NCBI RefSeq assembly: GCF_903819435.1
Contig: NZ_CAIJDP010000057.1
Span: 270,777 to 334,776, forward strand
Reading direction: 5' to 3'
Source of the DNA: Flavobacterium salmonis
GTDB taxonomy: Bacteria; Bacteroidota; Bacteroidia; Flavobacteriales; Flavobacteriaceae
DNA: 64,000 nt
The position numbers were made by a program, and so were the translations under genes. Under the pieces are notes generated by a model. The model was not told the DNA's origin, ran no database searches, and worked only from the letters and a program-made list of their open reading frames with translations. Positions within the stretch are counted from its first letter, which is position 1, and the number at the start of each line of letters is the position of its first letter. Positions 26,646 through 36,536 of this stretch are shown here, in pieces.

Positions 26646-27713
26646 ATGAAGAAAACTATTATAACGATCGTAATCATAATCGCAACTTTGGGTGTGATAG
26701 GATATGTTTTAAGTAACAATAAAAAGGAGAACAAAGAAAAAACAGATATTGTAGCTGAAAAAAATGCTGCTGTTTCAGTAAAAGTTACTCCTGTAAAAAC
26801 AGAGCAAATTTCTTTAGATTTTGTTGCTAATGGAAATTTTGCACCAACCCAAGAATTGACTTTTTCTGCAGAAAAATCAGGAAAAGTAATCAGCGTTTTG
26901 GTAAAAGAAGGTGACTATGTAAGAGTAGGTCAGACTTTACTAACGATGAGAGGTGATGTAATAAATGTAAGTGCGCAACAGGCTCAGGCTGTTTATCAAA
27001 ATGCAAAATCTGATTACAACAGATATGAAAATGCTTTTAAAACCGGCGGTGTTACCAAACAACAATTAGATCAGGCAAAATTAGCTCTGACAAATGCGGA
27101 GTCTAATTTAAAACAAGCTAACATTAATGTAGGTGATACAAAAGTAAAAGCTCCAATTAACGGATTTATCAATAAAAAATACATTGAACCGGGATCTATT
27201 TTAACAGGAATGCCTGCAACTGCATTATTTGATATTGTAAATACATCTAAATTAAAATTAACAGTTACTGTAAATGAAAACCAGGTAGCGAGCCTTAAAA
27301 AAGGAGATAACATCAATGTAACAGCAAGTGTTTATCCTGACAAAACATTTTCCGGAAAAATTACTTTTATTGCTGCAAAAGCGGATGAATCTTTAAATTT
27401 CCCTGTTGAGATTGAAATTACAAACAACTCAAATAATGATTTGAAAGCCGGTATGTACGGAACGGCAAATTTTGCTTCAAAACAACAAAAACAAAACTTA
27501 ATGGTGGTACCAAGAAATGCATTTGTTGGAAGTGTGAGCAGTAACGAAATTTTTGTTGCTGAAAATGGTAAAGCTAAACTGAAAAAAGTTACTGCCGGAA
27601 GAATTTTAGGTGACAAAGTAGAAATTATCAACGGACTATCTGACGGTGAAAAAGTGATTACCACAGGTCAGATTAACTTACAAGACGGAAATACAGTAGA
27701 AATTATTAAATAA
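26646..27713 (+). CDS. RND efflux periplasmic adaptor (membrane fusion protein)
   Basis: A 355-residue adaptor. The N-terminal anchor helix is about 4-24, followed by a lipoyl-like half (VISVLVKEGDYVRVGQTLLT), an alpha hairpin (YENAFKTGGVTKQQLDQAKL), the second lipoyl half (KVKAPINGFINKKYIEPGS) and beta-barrel domains. It bridges the TolC duct and the RND permease. There is no lipobox, so it is anchored by the N-terminal helix. It is 9 bases after tolC. Confidence 0.93.
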   Translation: MKKTIITIVIIIATLGVIGYVLSNNKKENKEKTDIVAEKNAAVSVKVTPVKTEQISLDFVANGNFAPTQELTFSAEKSGKVISVLVKEGDYVRVGQTLLTMRGDVINVSAQQAQAVYQNAKSDYNRYENAFKTGGVTKQQLDQAKLALTNAESNLKQANINVGDTKVKAPINGFINKKYIEPGSILTGMPATALFDIVNTSKLKLTVTVNENQVASLKKGDNINVTASVYPDKTFSGKITFIAAKADESLNFPVEIEITNNSNNDLKAGMYGTANFASKQQKQNLMVVPRNAFVGSVSSNEIFVAENGKAKLKKVTAGRILGDKVEIINGLSDGEKVITTGQINLQDGNTVEIIK

Positions 27714-27718
27714 TTATT

Positions 27719-27743
27719 GGCTTTAAGCAATAAGCTTTAAGCC
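27719..27743. repeat. short palindromic repeat inside the efflux operon
   Basis: GGCTTTAAG and CTTTAAGCC arms around CAATAAG, followed by further AAGCCTAAAGCC-like strings to about 27790. It lies between the adaptor and permease genes and could modulate relative expression. Confidence 0.6.
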
Positions 27744-27796
27744 ATTAAAAAAGCCTAAAGCCTACAGTTTACCGCCTATAGCGTAAAGCAACAAAT

Positions 27797-30700
27797 ATGA
27801 AATTAGCCGAAATATCCATAAAACGTCCGTCGTTGGTAATTGTATTGTTTACAATTCTGACACTTGGTGGATTATTCAGTTACAGCCAACTGGGCTACGA
27901 GCTGATCCCAAAATTTGAACAAAATGTTATTACCATTTCTACAATTTATCCGGGAGCTTCTCCAAGTGAGGTTGAGAATACGGTAACAAAGAAAATTGAA
28001 GATGCGATTGCGTCCTTAGAGAATATCAAGAAAATTGACTCAAAATCTTACGAGAGTTTGTCTATTGTGTCCATTACTTTGACTTCAAATGCAAAGGTTG
28101 ATTTCTCTATGAATGATGCGCAGCGAAAAATAAATGCAATCATTAGTGATTTACCAGATGATGCTGAAACGCCTGCATTAACCAAATTCTCGTTGAGTGA
28201 TTTACCAATTATGACAATTGGCGCCAATGGAAAAATGGATGAAGCAGCATTTTATGACTTAATTGATAAAAAAATTGCGCCTATTTTATCTCGTGTACAA
28301 GGTGTCGCACAAGTAAATATTATTGGTGGTTCAGAACGTGAAATTCAGGTAAATCTGGATGCGGTAAAAATGCAGGGTTACGGGCTTTCAATCCCTCAGG
28401 TTCAGCAAACTATTTTGTCTTCAAACTTAGATTTCCCAACAGGTAACATTCAGACCCGTGATCAAAAAATATTAATTCGTTTAGCGGGTAAATATAAAAA
28501 TGTAGAGGAATTAAGAAACTTAGTGGTTTCATCTCAAAACGGAATTCAAATTCGTTTAAATGATATTGCTGACGTTCAGGATACACAGAAAATAGCTGAA
28601 AAAATATCACGTGTTGATCAAAAAAGTGCGATTGTTTTACAAATTATTAAACAATCAGATGCGAATGCGGTTGCCGTAAGTGAGCAATTACTAAAAACAA
28701 TTGCAATTCTTGAAAAAGATTATGAAAAAAACAATTTACAATTAGAAGTAGCAAAAGACAGTACAATTTTTACTTTGGAAGCTGCAGATTCTGTAGTTCA
28801 CGATTTATTAATAGCAGTAATTCTGGTGGCTCTCGTAATGTTGTTCTTCCTGCACAGTATTAGAAACTCATTAATTGTAATGGTTTCGATTCCGGCATCG
28901 CTAATTGCAACTTTCATAGGTATTTATTTAATGGGATATACTTTGAACTTAATGAGTTTATTAGGATTATCTCTGGTGGTTGGTATTCTGGTCGATGATG
29001 CTATTGTGGTTTTGGAGAATATTTACAGGCACATGGAAATGGGTAAAAGCCGAATTCGTGCATCATATGACGGGACTGCCGAAATTGGTGGTACTGTAAC
29101 TTCAATTACATTGGTAATTGTGGTGGTATTCCTGCCTATTGCGATGAGTTCCGGATTGGTTTCTAATATCATTACGCAATTCTGTGTTACAGTAATTATC
29201 TCAACACTGTTATCACTTTTAGCCTCTTTTACTATTATTCCGTGGTTATCATCTCGTTTTGGGAAATTAGAACATATTGAAGGAAAAAATTTATTTGGAA
29301 GAATTATTCTTGGTTTTGAAAATTATTTAACACGTTTTACAGACTGGGTTTCTCACTTATTGACATGGTGCTTAGATCATTATGTGAAAACTCTTATCGT
29401 AGTACTTGTTTTGTTCTTTGGATCTACAATAGGATTAATGGGCGGAGGTTTCATAGGTGGTGAGTTTTTTGCTGCGTCAGATAGTGGTGAGTTTTTAGTT
29501 CAGATCGAAATGCCTAAAGACGCTTCGTTAGAACAAACTAACTTTATGACACAAAAAGCAGAAGCTTTTTTGAAAACGCAAGAATATGTTCACAGTCAAA
29601 TCACAACAGTAGGACAAACTAGTGAAGGTCTTGGAGCATCGCAAGCAACGGCTTACAAAGCAGAGATTGATGTTAAAATGATTGAGCAAAAAGATCGTAC
29701 AGACGGGGCTTCTGTATACGCTGCTAAAATCAAACGTAAATTAGAAAAAGTATTAGTTGGTGCCAAAGTTAAAACGGTTCCGGTTGGTATTTTAGGAACT
29801 GCAGATAACGCTACTTTAGGTTTGATCGTAACAGGTCCTTCAACGGAAACTGCAATGGCTTTTGCTAAATTAGCTGAAGCAGAATTACGTAAAATCCCCG
29901 GAACAACAGAGATTAAATTAACCGTTGAAGATGGTAATCCTGAAATCAATGTTAAGGTAGATCGTGATAAAATGGCTGCTTTAGGATTGACTTTACAAAC
30001 AGTTGGTTTAACGATGCAAACTGCTTATAGTGGAAACACAGATGGTAAATACAGAGCAGGCGAATACGAATATGATATCAACATTAAGTATAATGCTTTT
30101 GATCGAAAAAGTATTACAGATGTTAGTAATTTGATTTTTATTAATTCAGCCGGACAACAAATTAAATTATCCCAATTTGCAACTATTACAGAAGGTTCAG
30201 GCCCAAGCCAGTTAGAGCGTAGAGACAAAACGGCTTCGGTAACAGTACAAGGACAAAACGTTGGGGTTGCTTCAGGAACAATTGTTACCCAATGGCAGGA
30301 AAAATTAGATAAGCTTAAAAAACCAGTTGGTGTAAACTATATTTGGGGAGGTGATCAGGAAAATCAAAGTGAAGGATTTGGTACCTTAGGAATCGCTTTA
30401 TTAGCTGCAATTATTTTAGTTTATTTGGTAATGGTTGGTTTATATGACAGTTTTGTTCATCCTTTTGTAGTACTATTTGCTATACCATTATCCTTTATCG
30501 GAGCAATGTTAGCTCTAGCTTTAACAAACAATACGTTAAACATCTTTACGATATTAGGTATCATCATGTTGATTGGTCTGGTGTGTAAAAATGCGATCAT
30601 GCTTGTCGATTATACGAATCAAAGAAGAGCTGCCGGAGAATCAATCAGAAAAGCTTTAATTCAGGCAAACCACGCTCGTTTGCGTCCGATTTTGATGACG

Positions 30701-30973
30701 ACAATTGCGATGGTATTTGGTATGTTCCCAATTGCATTGGCATCAGGAGCTGGAGCTGAATGGAAGAACGGTTTGGCATGGGTAATTATCGGAGGATTAA
30801 TTTCTTCTTTATTTCTAACCCTGATTGTGGTTCCGGTAATTTATAATATTATGGAGAAAATAATTCAAAAATTCTCTAAAGGAGATAAAATCGATTATGA
30901 AGCTGAAATGGTAGCTGATTATGAGCACACTGAGTTAAGTGAAGACGGTTTTAATCCTAAACATACGCATTAG
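27797..30973 (+). CDS. RND family efflux permease (AcrB/HAE1-like)
   Basis: A 1058-residue inner-membrane pump with 12 helices and two large periplasmic loops. It starts with the characteristic MKLAEISIKRPSLVIVLFTI helix. The proton-relay motif VVGILVDDAIVVLENIYR in helix 4 has the paired aspartates. The second half has IIMLIGLVCKNAIMLVDYTN. Full length. With tolC and adaptor it forms a tripartite exporter. The substrate is unknown, but TetR control with yceI suggests lipophilic or membrane-active compounds. Confidence 0.95.
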   Translation: MKLAEISIKRPSLVIVLFTILTLGGLFSYSQLGYELIPKFEQNVITISTIYPGASPSEVENTVTKKIEDAIASLENIKKIDSKSYESLSIVSITLTSNAKVDFSMNDAQRKINAIISDLPDDAETPALTKFSLSDLPIMTIGANGKMDEAAFYDLIDKKIAPILSRVQGVAQVNIIGGSEREIQVNLDAVKMQGYGLSIPQVQQTILSSNLDFPTGNIQTRDQKILIRLAGKYKNVEELRNLVVSSQNGIQIRLNDIADVQDTQKIAEKISRVDQKSAIVLQIIKQSDANAVAVSEQLLKTIAILEKDYEKNNLQLEVAKDSTIFTLEAADSVVHDLLIAVILVALVMLFFLHSIRNSLIVMVSIPASLIATFIGIYLMGYTLNLMSLLGLSLVVGILVDDAIVVLENIYRHMEMGKSRIRASYDGTAEIGGTVTSITLVIVVVFLPIAMSSGLVSNIITQFCVTVIISTLLSLLASFTIIPWLSSRFGKLEHIEGKNLFGRIILGFENYLTRFTDWVSHLLTWCLDHYVKTLIVVLVLFFGSTIGLMGGGFIGGEFFAASDSGEFLVQIEMPKDASLEQTNFMTQKAEAFLKTQEYVHSQITTVGQTSEGLGASQATAYKAEIDVKMIEQKDRTDGASVYAAKIKRKLEKVLVGAKVKTVPVGILGTADNATLGLIVTGPSTETAMAFAKLAEAELRKIPGTTEIKLTVEDGNPEINVKVDRDKMAALGLTLQTVGLTMQTAYSGNTDGKYRAGEYEYDINIKYNAFDRKSITDVSNLIFINSAGQQIKLSQFATITEGSGPSQLERRDKTASVTVQGQNVGVASGTIVTQWQEKLDKLKKPVGVNYIWGGDQENQSEGFGTLGIALLAAIILVYLVMVGLYDSFVHPFVVLFAIPLSFIGAMLALALTNNTLNIFTILGIIMLIGLVCKNAIMLVDYTNQRRAAGESIRKALIQANHARLRPILMTTIAMVFGMFPIALASGAGAEWKNGLAWVIIGGLISSLFLTLIVVPVIYNIMEKIIQKFSKGDKIDYEAEMVADYEHTELSEDGFNPKHTH

Positions 30974-30995
30974 TTAATTGTTGATTTGTAATTTT

Positions 30996-31029
30996 AAAAA
31001 GCCTGTTCATTAATTTGAACGGGCTTTTT
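30996..31029 (+). terminator. terminator of the efflux operon
   Basis: The stem AAAAAGCCTGTTCA (30996-31009) pairs with TTGAACGGGCTTTTT (31015-31029). Confidence 0.88.
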
Positions 31030-31138
31030 GCTTATCCCAATGTTAATTTTTTGCTTAAATTACTTAAGATGTTAATTTTTTAAACAATTATAAGTTTTAA
31101 CCTTTTAAAATAATTTATTTAGAATAAATAAAAATAGT

Positions 31139-31169
31139 TTGTATAGTTGATATTCAACGCTTAAATTTG
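31139..31169 (+). promoter_or_regulatory. promoter of the siderophore receptor gene with palindromic site
   Basis: TTG (31139-31141), 20 bases, TAAATTTG (31162-31169) is a full Bacteroidetes promoter. A perfect 13-bp palindrome, GTTGATATTCAAC (31147-31159), sits in the spacer, where a bound repressor would block transcription. Confidence 0.7.
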
Positions 31170-31195
31170 CACTATCAAAAACAATTCTAAATAAC

Positions 31196-33655
31196 ATGAA
31201 AGTAAGATTTACAATACCACTATTAGGTTTATTTTTTATTTTGTTAACTGGTACATCAATCAGTGCACAAGAAAAAACAACTATAAAAGGTAAAATAACT
31301 TTAAACAATAATGAAACTCCAGAAAATATTTCTGTCATATTAAAAGGTACCCGTTTAGGTACTATTACGGACGAAGCTGGAAATTATAAAATAAAAAACG
31401 TTAAACCAGGATCTTACACCATTAAAATATCTGCCGTTGGACATTCTACTAAAGAAAAAAACATTGTTGTAATTGAAGGTCAGGAACTTATTGAAAACTT
31501 CACTATCAATTCAAATTCAGAAGAACTAACAGAAGTGGTTATAAACGGAGGAAAAACGAATCATTTTGCCCGTAAAGAGAACCAACAAGTATCAAGATTG
31601 CCTCTTAAAAATCTTGAAAACCCACAAGTATATACAACTATTACAGGTGAAGTTTTAAAAGAACAAGTTGTAACAAATTTTGATGATGCTTTAAAAAATG
31701 CTCCGGGTGTAACGCAGCTTTGGGCTTCAACAGGCCGTGGCGGCGATGGCGGAGGTTATTATGCTTTAAGAGGTTTTCCTGTTCAGCCTACAATGGTTAA
31801 CGGATTACCTGGTCTAACAAACGGAAGTTTAGACCCTGCAAATGTTGACAAAATCGAAATTATAAGAGGTCCATCCGGAACCTTATTTGGAAGCAGCTTA
31901 ATCTCATACGGAGGATTAATAAATACTACTACAAAAAAACCATACAAAACATTTGGAGGGGAAATAAATTACACTGTTGGAAGTTATGGGTTAAACCGTG
32001 CTACTGTTGATCTAAACACACCTTTAAACGACAAAAAAACTTTAAATTTCAGAGTAAACTCAGCATACAATAAACAAAATAGTTTTCAGGATGCAGGTTT
32101 TAGAGAATCGTTTTTTATTGCTCCATCATTATCTTACGAAGTAAATGATAAATTATCATTCTTAGTACAAACTGAATTCATGAGTAATGAATCTACAAAT
32201 CCAACAATGTTATTTTTAGATAGAGGAGCTCCCTTAAGAGTTCATAATATTGAGGAACTAAAATATGATAACAACCGCTCTTATACCAGTGATGAACTAA
32301 CAATTAAAACTCCTTCATTTAATATTCAGGCTCAGATGAATTACAAACTTTCTGACCAGTGGACATCACAAACCGTTTTCTCAAATAGTACAGCAAAATC
32401 AGATGGAAATTATGCCTATTTGTATGAAGTAACCAATTCAAAAAATCCTTCTTTAATTCCACTGGTATCCCAAATAACTGATGGAATTGTTCTGTATCGT
32501 CAATTTAGTTACCAGGACAATGAAAATAAAAGTACTGATGTCCAGCAAAACTTTATTGGCGATTTCAAAATAGGAAGTTTGAGAAACAGACTGGTTGTTG
32601 GTTTAGATTATTATAAAAGAACAGCTGCAGACTATAGTTCGGGTTATTTTGGAAATGGATTCATTTATATAGGAGATGATTTGGCTTCTTTCAATGCTGT
32701 TTTTGGTCCTTCAAACGGAGATACAGGTGATTTGACTAAAGAAGGGTCTGATGCAATTGTAGGGAATAGCCAAAGAAATAATAGTAAAACTAAGCAAGAA
32801 GTTTACAGTGCCTATTTTTCAGATGTATTAAACATTCTTCCAAATTTATCAGCGATGGTTAGTTTACGTGCCGATCGTTTTATGAATGCTGATAATGACG
32901 CATACAATCAAACCGCTTTTTCTCCAAAATTCGGAATTGTATTTCAGCCCATTTTAGATCAGGTATCCGTTTTTGCTAATTACATGAACGGATTTTCTAA
33001 CGTAAGTCCTTCTGCTGATGTCAATGGTTCTGTTACAACACTAAGAACATTTGGCCCTGAGCATGCAAATCAATTCGAAGTAGGAACAAAACTGAATCTC
33101 TTCAAAGACAAATTTTATGCTACTGTTAGTTACTACGACATTAAGGTAACAGACAAAGTTTATGGCGTTAGACCTAATGCTAATGATGTGACTTATTATC
33201 AGGATGGAGCTCAGGAAAACAAAGGTGTAGAAGTTGAAATTGTTGCCAATCCTGTTAATGGTTTAAACATTATTGCCGGATACAGCTATAATGAAGCCAT
33301 TTTAACAAAAGGAGATCCTGACTTTGTGGGATTCAGATCTGAAGATGCAGGGCCTAGAAATCTGGCAAACCTTTGGGCCAGCTACAAATTTACAAGCGGT
33401 ATCCTAAGAGGTTTTGGTTTAGGTTTTGGAGGAAATTATGTTGGTGACAATATGATTATGCATAGAGCTACTGCAGGAACATTTACAATTCCGGAATACA
33501 CTGTTCTAAATTCATCTTTGTTTTATAATACTGAAAAATTTGGCGTAACAGTTAAACTAAACAACATTGAAAACAAAGAAATCTATGATGGATGGTCAAC
33601 TGTTCATCCTAAAGATCCTAGAACTATTGCTGCAAGTTTTACATACAGATTCTAA
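31196..33655 (+). CDS. TonB-dependent siderophore receptor
   Basis: An 819-residue outer-membrane transporter. The signal peptide is residues 1-24 (ends TSISAQ). A carboxypeptidase-regulatory-like domain follows at about 28-110. The plug (about 145-250, with VDKIEIIRGPSGTLFG) matches the family signature. A 22-strand barrel ends in aromatic SFTYRF. The downstream genes (PepSY and small membrane proteins) indicate uptake of ferric siderophore followed by iron release. Probably iron-regulated through the upstream palindrome, although that is inference. Confidence 0.93.
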   Translation: MKVRFTIPLLGLFFILLTGTSISAQEKTTIKGKITLNNNETPENISVILKGTRLGTITDEAGNYKIKNVKPGSYTIKISAVGHSTKEKNIVVIEGQELIENFTINSNSEELTEVVINGGKTNHFARKENQQVSRLPLKNLENPQVYTTITGEVLKEQVVTNFDDALKNAPGVTQLWASTGRGGDGGGYYALRGFPVQPTMVNGLPGLTNGSLDPANVDKIEIIRGPSGTLFGSSLISYGGLINTTTKKPYKTFGGEINYTVGSYGLNRATVDLNTPLNDKKTLNFRVNSAYNKQNSFQDAGFRESFFIAPSLSYEVNDKLSFLVQTEFMSNESTNPTMLFLDRGAPLRVHNIEELKYDNNRSYTSDELTIKTPSFNIQAQMNYKLSDQWTSQTVFSNSTAKSDGNYAYLYEVTNSKNPSLIPLVSQITDGIVLYRQFSYQDNENKSTDVQQNFIGDFKIGSLRNRLVVGLDYYKRTAADYSSGYFGNGFIYIGDDLASFNAVFGPSNGDTGDLTKEGSDAIVGNSQRNNSKTKQEVYSAYFSDVLNILPNLSAMVSLRADRFMNADNDAYNQTAFSPKFGIVFQPILDQVSVFANYMNGFSNVSPSADVNGSVTTLRTFGPEHANQFEVGTKLNLFKDKFYATVSYYDIKVTDKVYGVRPNANDVTYYQDGAQENKGVEVEIVANPVNGLNIIAGYSYNEAILTKGDPDFVGFRSEDAGPRNLANLWASYKFTSGILRGFGLGFGGNYVGDNMIMHRATAGTFTIPEYTVLNSSLFYNTEKFGVTVKLNNIENKEIYDGWSTVHPKDPRTIAASFTYRF

Positions 33656-33667
33656 ATAAACACCAAA

Positions 33668-33699
33668 AAACACCTTTCTCCTCAAACAGAAAGGTGTTT
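33668..33699 (+). terminator. hairpin between receptor and iron-handling genes
   Basis: The stem AAACACCTTTCT (33668-33679) with AGAAAGGTGTTT (33688-33699) lacks a good T-tract on the plus strand. It may be a partial terminator or processing site that lowers expression of the following genes. Confidence 0.55.
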
Positions 33700-33713
33700 A
33701 AAATTATAAAATT

Positions 33714-34046
33714 ATGATAACAATAGCCAGTCTTGTACTTTTTTTAGCTTTTTACACCTTATATCATACTTCAAAAAAAGCTGTTTTATCGTATGATTTA
33801 GGTTTTGAAAAATGGATGCAGAAAAATCCGAAACAAACCAAAATTACCGGATTAATTTTGCTTCTTTCTGCCTATGGTTTTTGGCTTTTTACAAAATCAT
33901 TATGTTGTGGTACTTTAATGTTTTTTATTCAGCTAATGGCTGTTGGAAGCTTAATTGTATTATTATCCCCACTTAAAAAAATAAGCCGTTCAAAACTATT
34001 CATTCTTTTTATAATAATTGCTTTATCAGAATTTTATTACGCTTAA
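33714..34046 (+). CDS. small membrane protein, DUF3325-like, siderophore locus
   Basis: 110 residues with about three helices (ITIASLVLFLAFYTLYH, ITGLILLLSAYGFWLF, LMAVGSLIVLLSPL) and a CC pair at about residues 64-65. Its position between a siderophore receptor and a PepSY membrane protein matches the DUF3325 proteins found in such loci. The domain name is from context and general look and is not certain. Confidence 0.65.
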   Translation: MITIASLVLFLAFYTLYHTSKKAVLSYDLGFEKWMQKNPKQTKITGLILLLSAYGFWLFTKSLCCGTLMFFIQLMAVGSLIVLLSPLKKISRSKLFILFIIIALSEFYYA

Positions 34047-34048
34047 AC

Positions 34049-34351
34049 ATGCCAGCAAATCCTAAATACTTAACACAATCTAAATGGCAACGGTTTGCCA
34101 AAATTACAGCTGCCATTCTGGGTGGTTATTTTGTTTCGATTACTTTTCATTTAGCTTTAGCTTCATGGCTCAACAGGGCAAACATTCTTATCACAATGGC
34201 TTTTAGTGGTTTTATCCTTTGGGTAGCACTTATGGTTGTTGCTTTTTTAGCCAAAAACGGATGGAAAATATGGCTGATTTATATACTCCTTTCGCTAGTT
34301 TTTTCTCTTTTAATCTATTTAGGGCAAACGTATAATTCAATCGTACAATAA
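34049..34351 (+). CDS. small membrane protein, DUF3649-like iron uptake protein
   Basis: 100 residues with about three helices (AAILGGYFVSITFHLALASW, AFSGFILWVALMVVAFL, IWLIYILLSLVFSLLIYLG). It starts 2 bases after the previous stop and ends 3 bases before the PepSY gene, so translation is coupled. Proteins of this size and context are annotated as DUF3649 iron uptake proteins in other bacteria. Confidence 0.7.
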   Translation: MPANPKYLTQSKWQRFAKITAAILGGYFVSITFHLALASWLNRANILITMAFSGFILWVALMVVAFLAKNGWKIWLIYILLSLVFSLLIYLGQTYNSIVQ

Positions 34352-34354
34352 ACT

Positions 34355-35902
34355 ATGAGTAATCGTAATTATAATATTTATTTTCATACACATACTGTTA
34401 GCGGAATTGTTATAAGTGTAGTCCTTTTTATAATATTTTTTGCAGGTTCGTTTTCTTTTTTTAGGGATGAAATAATCAATTGGGAAAGAAATGAATCAAC
34501 TTCTATATCAAGAGAGATTGATTTAAACTATGATGCTGCCTTAAAAAAAATAGATAAGGAGTATGTCTTACAGGGCAGAAACCTTACCTTCTCCAAACAT
34601 AGCAATGAAAGAAGAGTTAGTGTTTATCTAGAAGGGACTAAAGATACTTTAGCCCCGGCAAAACTAAAAGAAGGAGCTTACTTTACCATAGATACCAAAA
34701 ACTATAAAACATCAACTTATGAAGAATCTTATTCATTGGGAGAGTTTTTATACAGACTTCACTTTTTGGCTCAGATTCCTTATCCTGTGGGATATTATCT
34801 TTCAGGTTTTATAGCTTTGTTTTTCTTATTTGCAATTGTAACCGGAGTTTTATTGCATTGGAAAAAAATCGTGTCTAATTTTTATGTTTTTCGCCCAAAA
34901 GAAAAGCTTAAAACATTATGGACTGATGCTCACACAGCATTAGGAATGATTGGTTTACCTTTTCAGTTTGTTTATGCGGTAACAGGTGCTTTTTTTATGA
35001 TTAAGCTTCTAATAGTAGCCCCGGCTGTAATGGTACTTTACAAAGGCGACCAGGATAAATTATACAAAGAACTTGAATATAAGGATCCTGAATATAAGTT
35101 TGATAACAAAAAATTAGTATCTCCTTATAGTATTGATCAATTAGTTACAAAAGCAAAAAACAATTGGAAAGATTTTGAAATAACCCGTGTTATGATTCAA
35201 AATTATGGAGATACCAATATGCATGTTATCGTAGAAGGTGAATTATTAAGCACCAAAAAATTTACAGGAATCGGAAAAGTAGTTTACCATATTTCTGATT
35301 CAAAAGAAGTTGCAAAGAAAAATCCTGAAACGGAAAACAATTATTTAGATGCTGTAAAAAATGTTTTGTACCGCATCCATTTTGGTGATTATGGTGGATA
35401 TGCCTTAAAAATAATAAGTTTTGTTTTAGGCATTATAACCTGCTTCGTTATTATTTCGGGAGTAATGATTTGGTTAGTTGCAAGGAATAAGAAAAATATG
35501 CCTGAAAAAAAACGACGTTTTAATGAAGGTGTGGTCCGAATTTATTTGGCTATTTGTTTAAGCATGTATCCTATTACGGCATTGGCTTTTATAGCTGCTA
35601 AACTGTTTCATCCTTTAACTCAGTCTAATTTATACAGTATTTATTTTATTGGATGGTTATTGCTTACAATCTTTTTTATCATCAAAAAGAATGATGCTTT
35701 TACCAACAAATGGTGTTTAATCTCAGGAAGTATTTTAGGTTTGTTAATCCCGATAACAAATGGAATAATTACAGGAAATTGGTTTTGGAATTCTTTTATA
35801 CAAAACCAGATTCAGATTTTCTTTATTGATGTTTTTTGGATTGTTCTGGCTTCAATTACACTATATGTTGCTTTTTCATTAAAACCAAAAGAAAGCAACT
35901 AA
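34355..35902 (+). CDS. PepSY-associated membrane protein (siderophore-iron reductase type)
   Basis: A 515-residue membrane protein. The N-terminal helix is YFHTHTVSGIVISVVLFIIF, followed by a large periplasmic segment and the HWKKIV region after helix 2. The paired TDAHTALGMIGLPFQFVYAV and VLYRIHFGDYGG motifs contain the histidines typical of PepSY_TM proteins (FoxB/PiuB-like), which reduce or release siderophore-bound iron. It is last in the receptor operon and is followed by a strong terminator. Confidence 0.87.
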   Translation: MSNRNYNIYFHTHTVSGIVISVVLFIIFFAGSFSFFRDEIINWERNESTSISREIDLNYDAALKKIDKEYVLQGRNLTFSKHSNERRVSVYLEGTKDTLAPAKLKEGAYFTIDTKNYKTSTYEESYSLGEFLYRLHFLAQIPYPVGYYLSGFIALFFLFAIVTGVLLHWKKIVSNFYVFRPKEKLKTLWTDAHTALGMIGLPFQFVYAVTGAFFMIKLLIVAPAVMVLYKGDQDKLYKELEYKDPEYKFDNKKLVSPYSIDQLVTKAKNNWKDFEITRVMIQNYGDTNMHVIVEGELLSTKKFTGIGKVVYHISDSKEVAKKNPETENNYLDAVKNVLYRIHFGDYGGYALKIISFVLGIITCFVIISGVMIWLVARNKKNMPEKKRRFNEGVVRIYLAICLSMYPITALAFIAAKLFHPLTQSNLYSIYFIGWLLLTIFFIIKKNDAFTNKWCLISGSILGLLIPITNGIITGNWFWNSFIQNQIQIFFIDVFWIVLASITLYVAFSLKPKESN

Positions 35903-35925
35903 TTGTGACAATTAATTAATTGAAC

Positions 35926-35965
35926 AAAAAAGGGAGAAAATTTTGTAAAATTTTCTCCCTTTTTT
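35926..35965. terminator. long bidirectional terminator
   Basis: A 19-bp perfect stem beginning AAAAAAGGGAGAAAA (35926-35944), paired with 35947-35965. It serves the PepSY gene and the convergent MORN gene. Confidence 0.9.
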
Positions 35966-35982
35966 CATTAACTAAAATTATA

Positions 35983-36330
35983 TTAATTTCTATTTGCTAT
36001 AATCTTTTCTTCTAAGCTTTTAACTGAATTAATTTTGCTGTTTGAATAATCTACCTGGCAAATGTTTTTGTCATTAAAGAAAATCCATTTTCCACTTTTC
36101 AAGCCATCTTTGTATTCAGCGATAGCTTTCTTATTTCCGTTCTCGTCATAAGACACCCAAACACCATCTAATTTACCTTCTTTAAAAAAACCTTCCTGTT
36201 GTACTTTACCATTTTCATAATAATAAGTAGCTCTTACTTTGTTTCCAACAGCTTCCAACTCAGGTTTTGTCTCTTGTGCAACTAAAATTCCAGAGAACAA
36301 TATTGCAACTAAAATTACACACTTTTTCAT
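35983..36330 (-). CDS. secreted MORN-repeat (YwqK-like) protein
   Basis: From ATG 36328-36330 (115 residues) the protein begins MKKCVILVAILFSGILVAQE, a signal peptide. Two or three MORN-like repeats follow: YYENGKVQQEGFFKEGKLDG, then WVSYDENGNKKAIAEYKDG and LKSGKWIFF. An earlier ATG at 36354 would lie at or ahead of the transcription start predicted from TATATTTG at 36363-36370, so I use the later start. It is probably exported to the periplasm or cell surface; the function of such repeats is unclear. Confidence 0.8.
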   Translation of the reverse strand: MKKCVILVAILFSGILVAQETKPELEAVGNKVRATYYYENGKVQQEGFFKEGKLDGVWVSYDENGNKKAIAEYKDGLKSGKWIFFNDKNICQVDYSNSKINSVKSLEEKIIANRN

Positions 36331-36362
36331 ATCTTTAGGTATTAATGTTATCAAATCTTTAT

Positions 36363-36370
36363 CAAATATA
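36363..36370 (-). promoter_or_regulatory. minus-7 element upstream of the MORN gene
   Basis: Minus-strand TATATTTG matches TAnnTTTG, 32 bases before the chosen ATG. Confidence 0.6.
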
Positions 36371-36457
36371 ATTAAATGTTTACATTAAAAAAACTTTTGC
36401 TTAACAATTTGGTAACATTAGATAAAAGCTTAACATTGGAAATCAACCGAATATAAA

Positions 36458-36483
36458 AAAACCAACGCTGAAGCATTGGTTTT
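36458..36483 (-). terminator. terminator after the TlpA-like gene
   Basis: The stem AAAACCAACGC (36458-36468) with GCATTGGTTTT (36473-36483), one G-T pair, is followed on the minus strand by a T-run. Confidence 0.75.
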
Positions 36484-36536
36484 ACTGGTATTTTTAAAAA
36501 TAAACAAATTACGACAACGTTGTAAATTTGGAAGAA

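Noticed and set aside
33668..33699. Full terminator splitting the siderophore operon
   Set aside because: There is no adequate T-tract after the hairpin, and the downstream genes lack a clear promoter, so read-through is more likely.
36505..36530. ACAACGTTGT palindrome downstream of the TlpA-like gene
   Set aside because: Too short and isolated to interpret.
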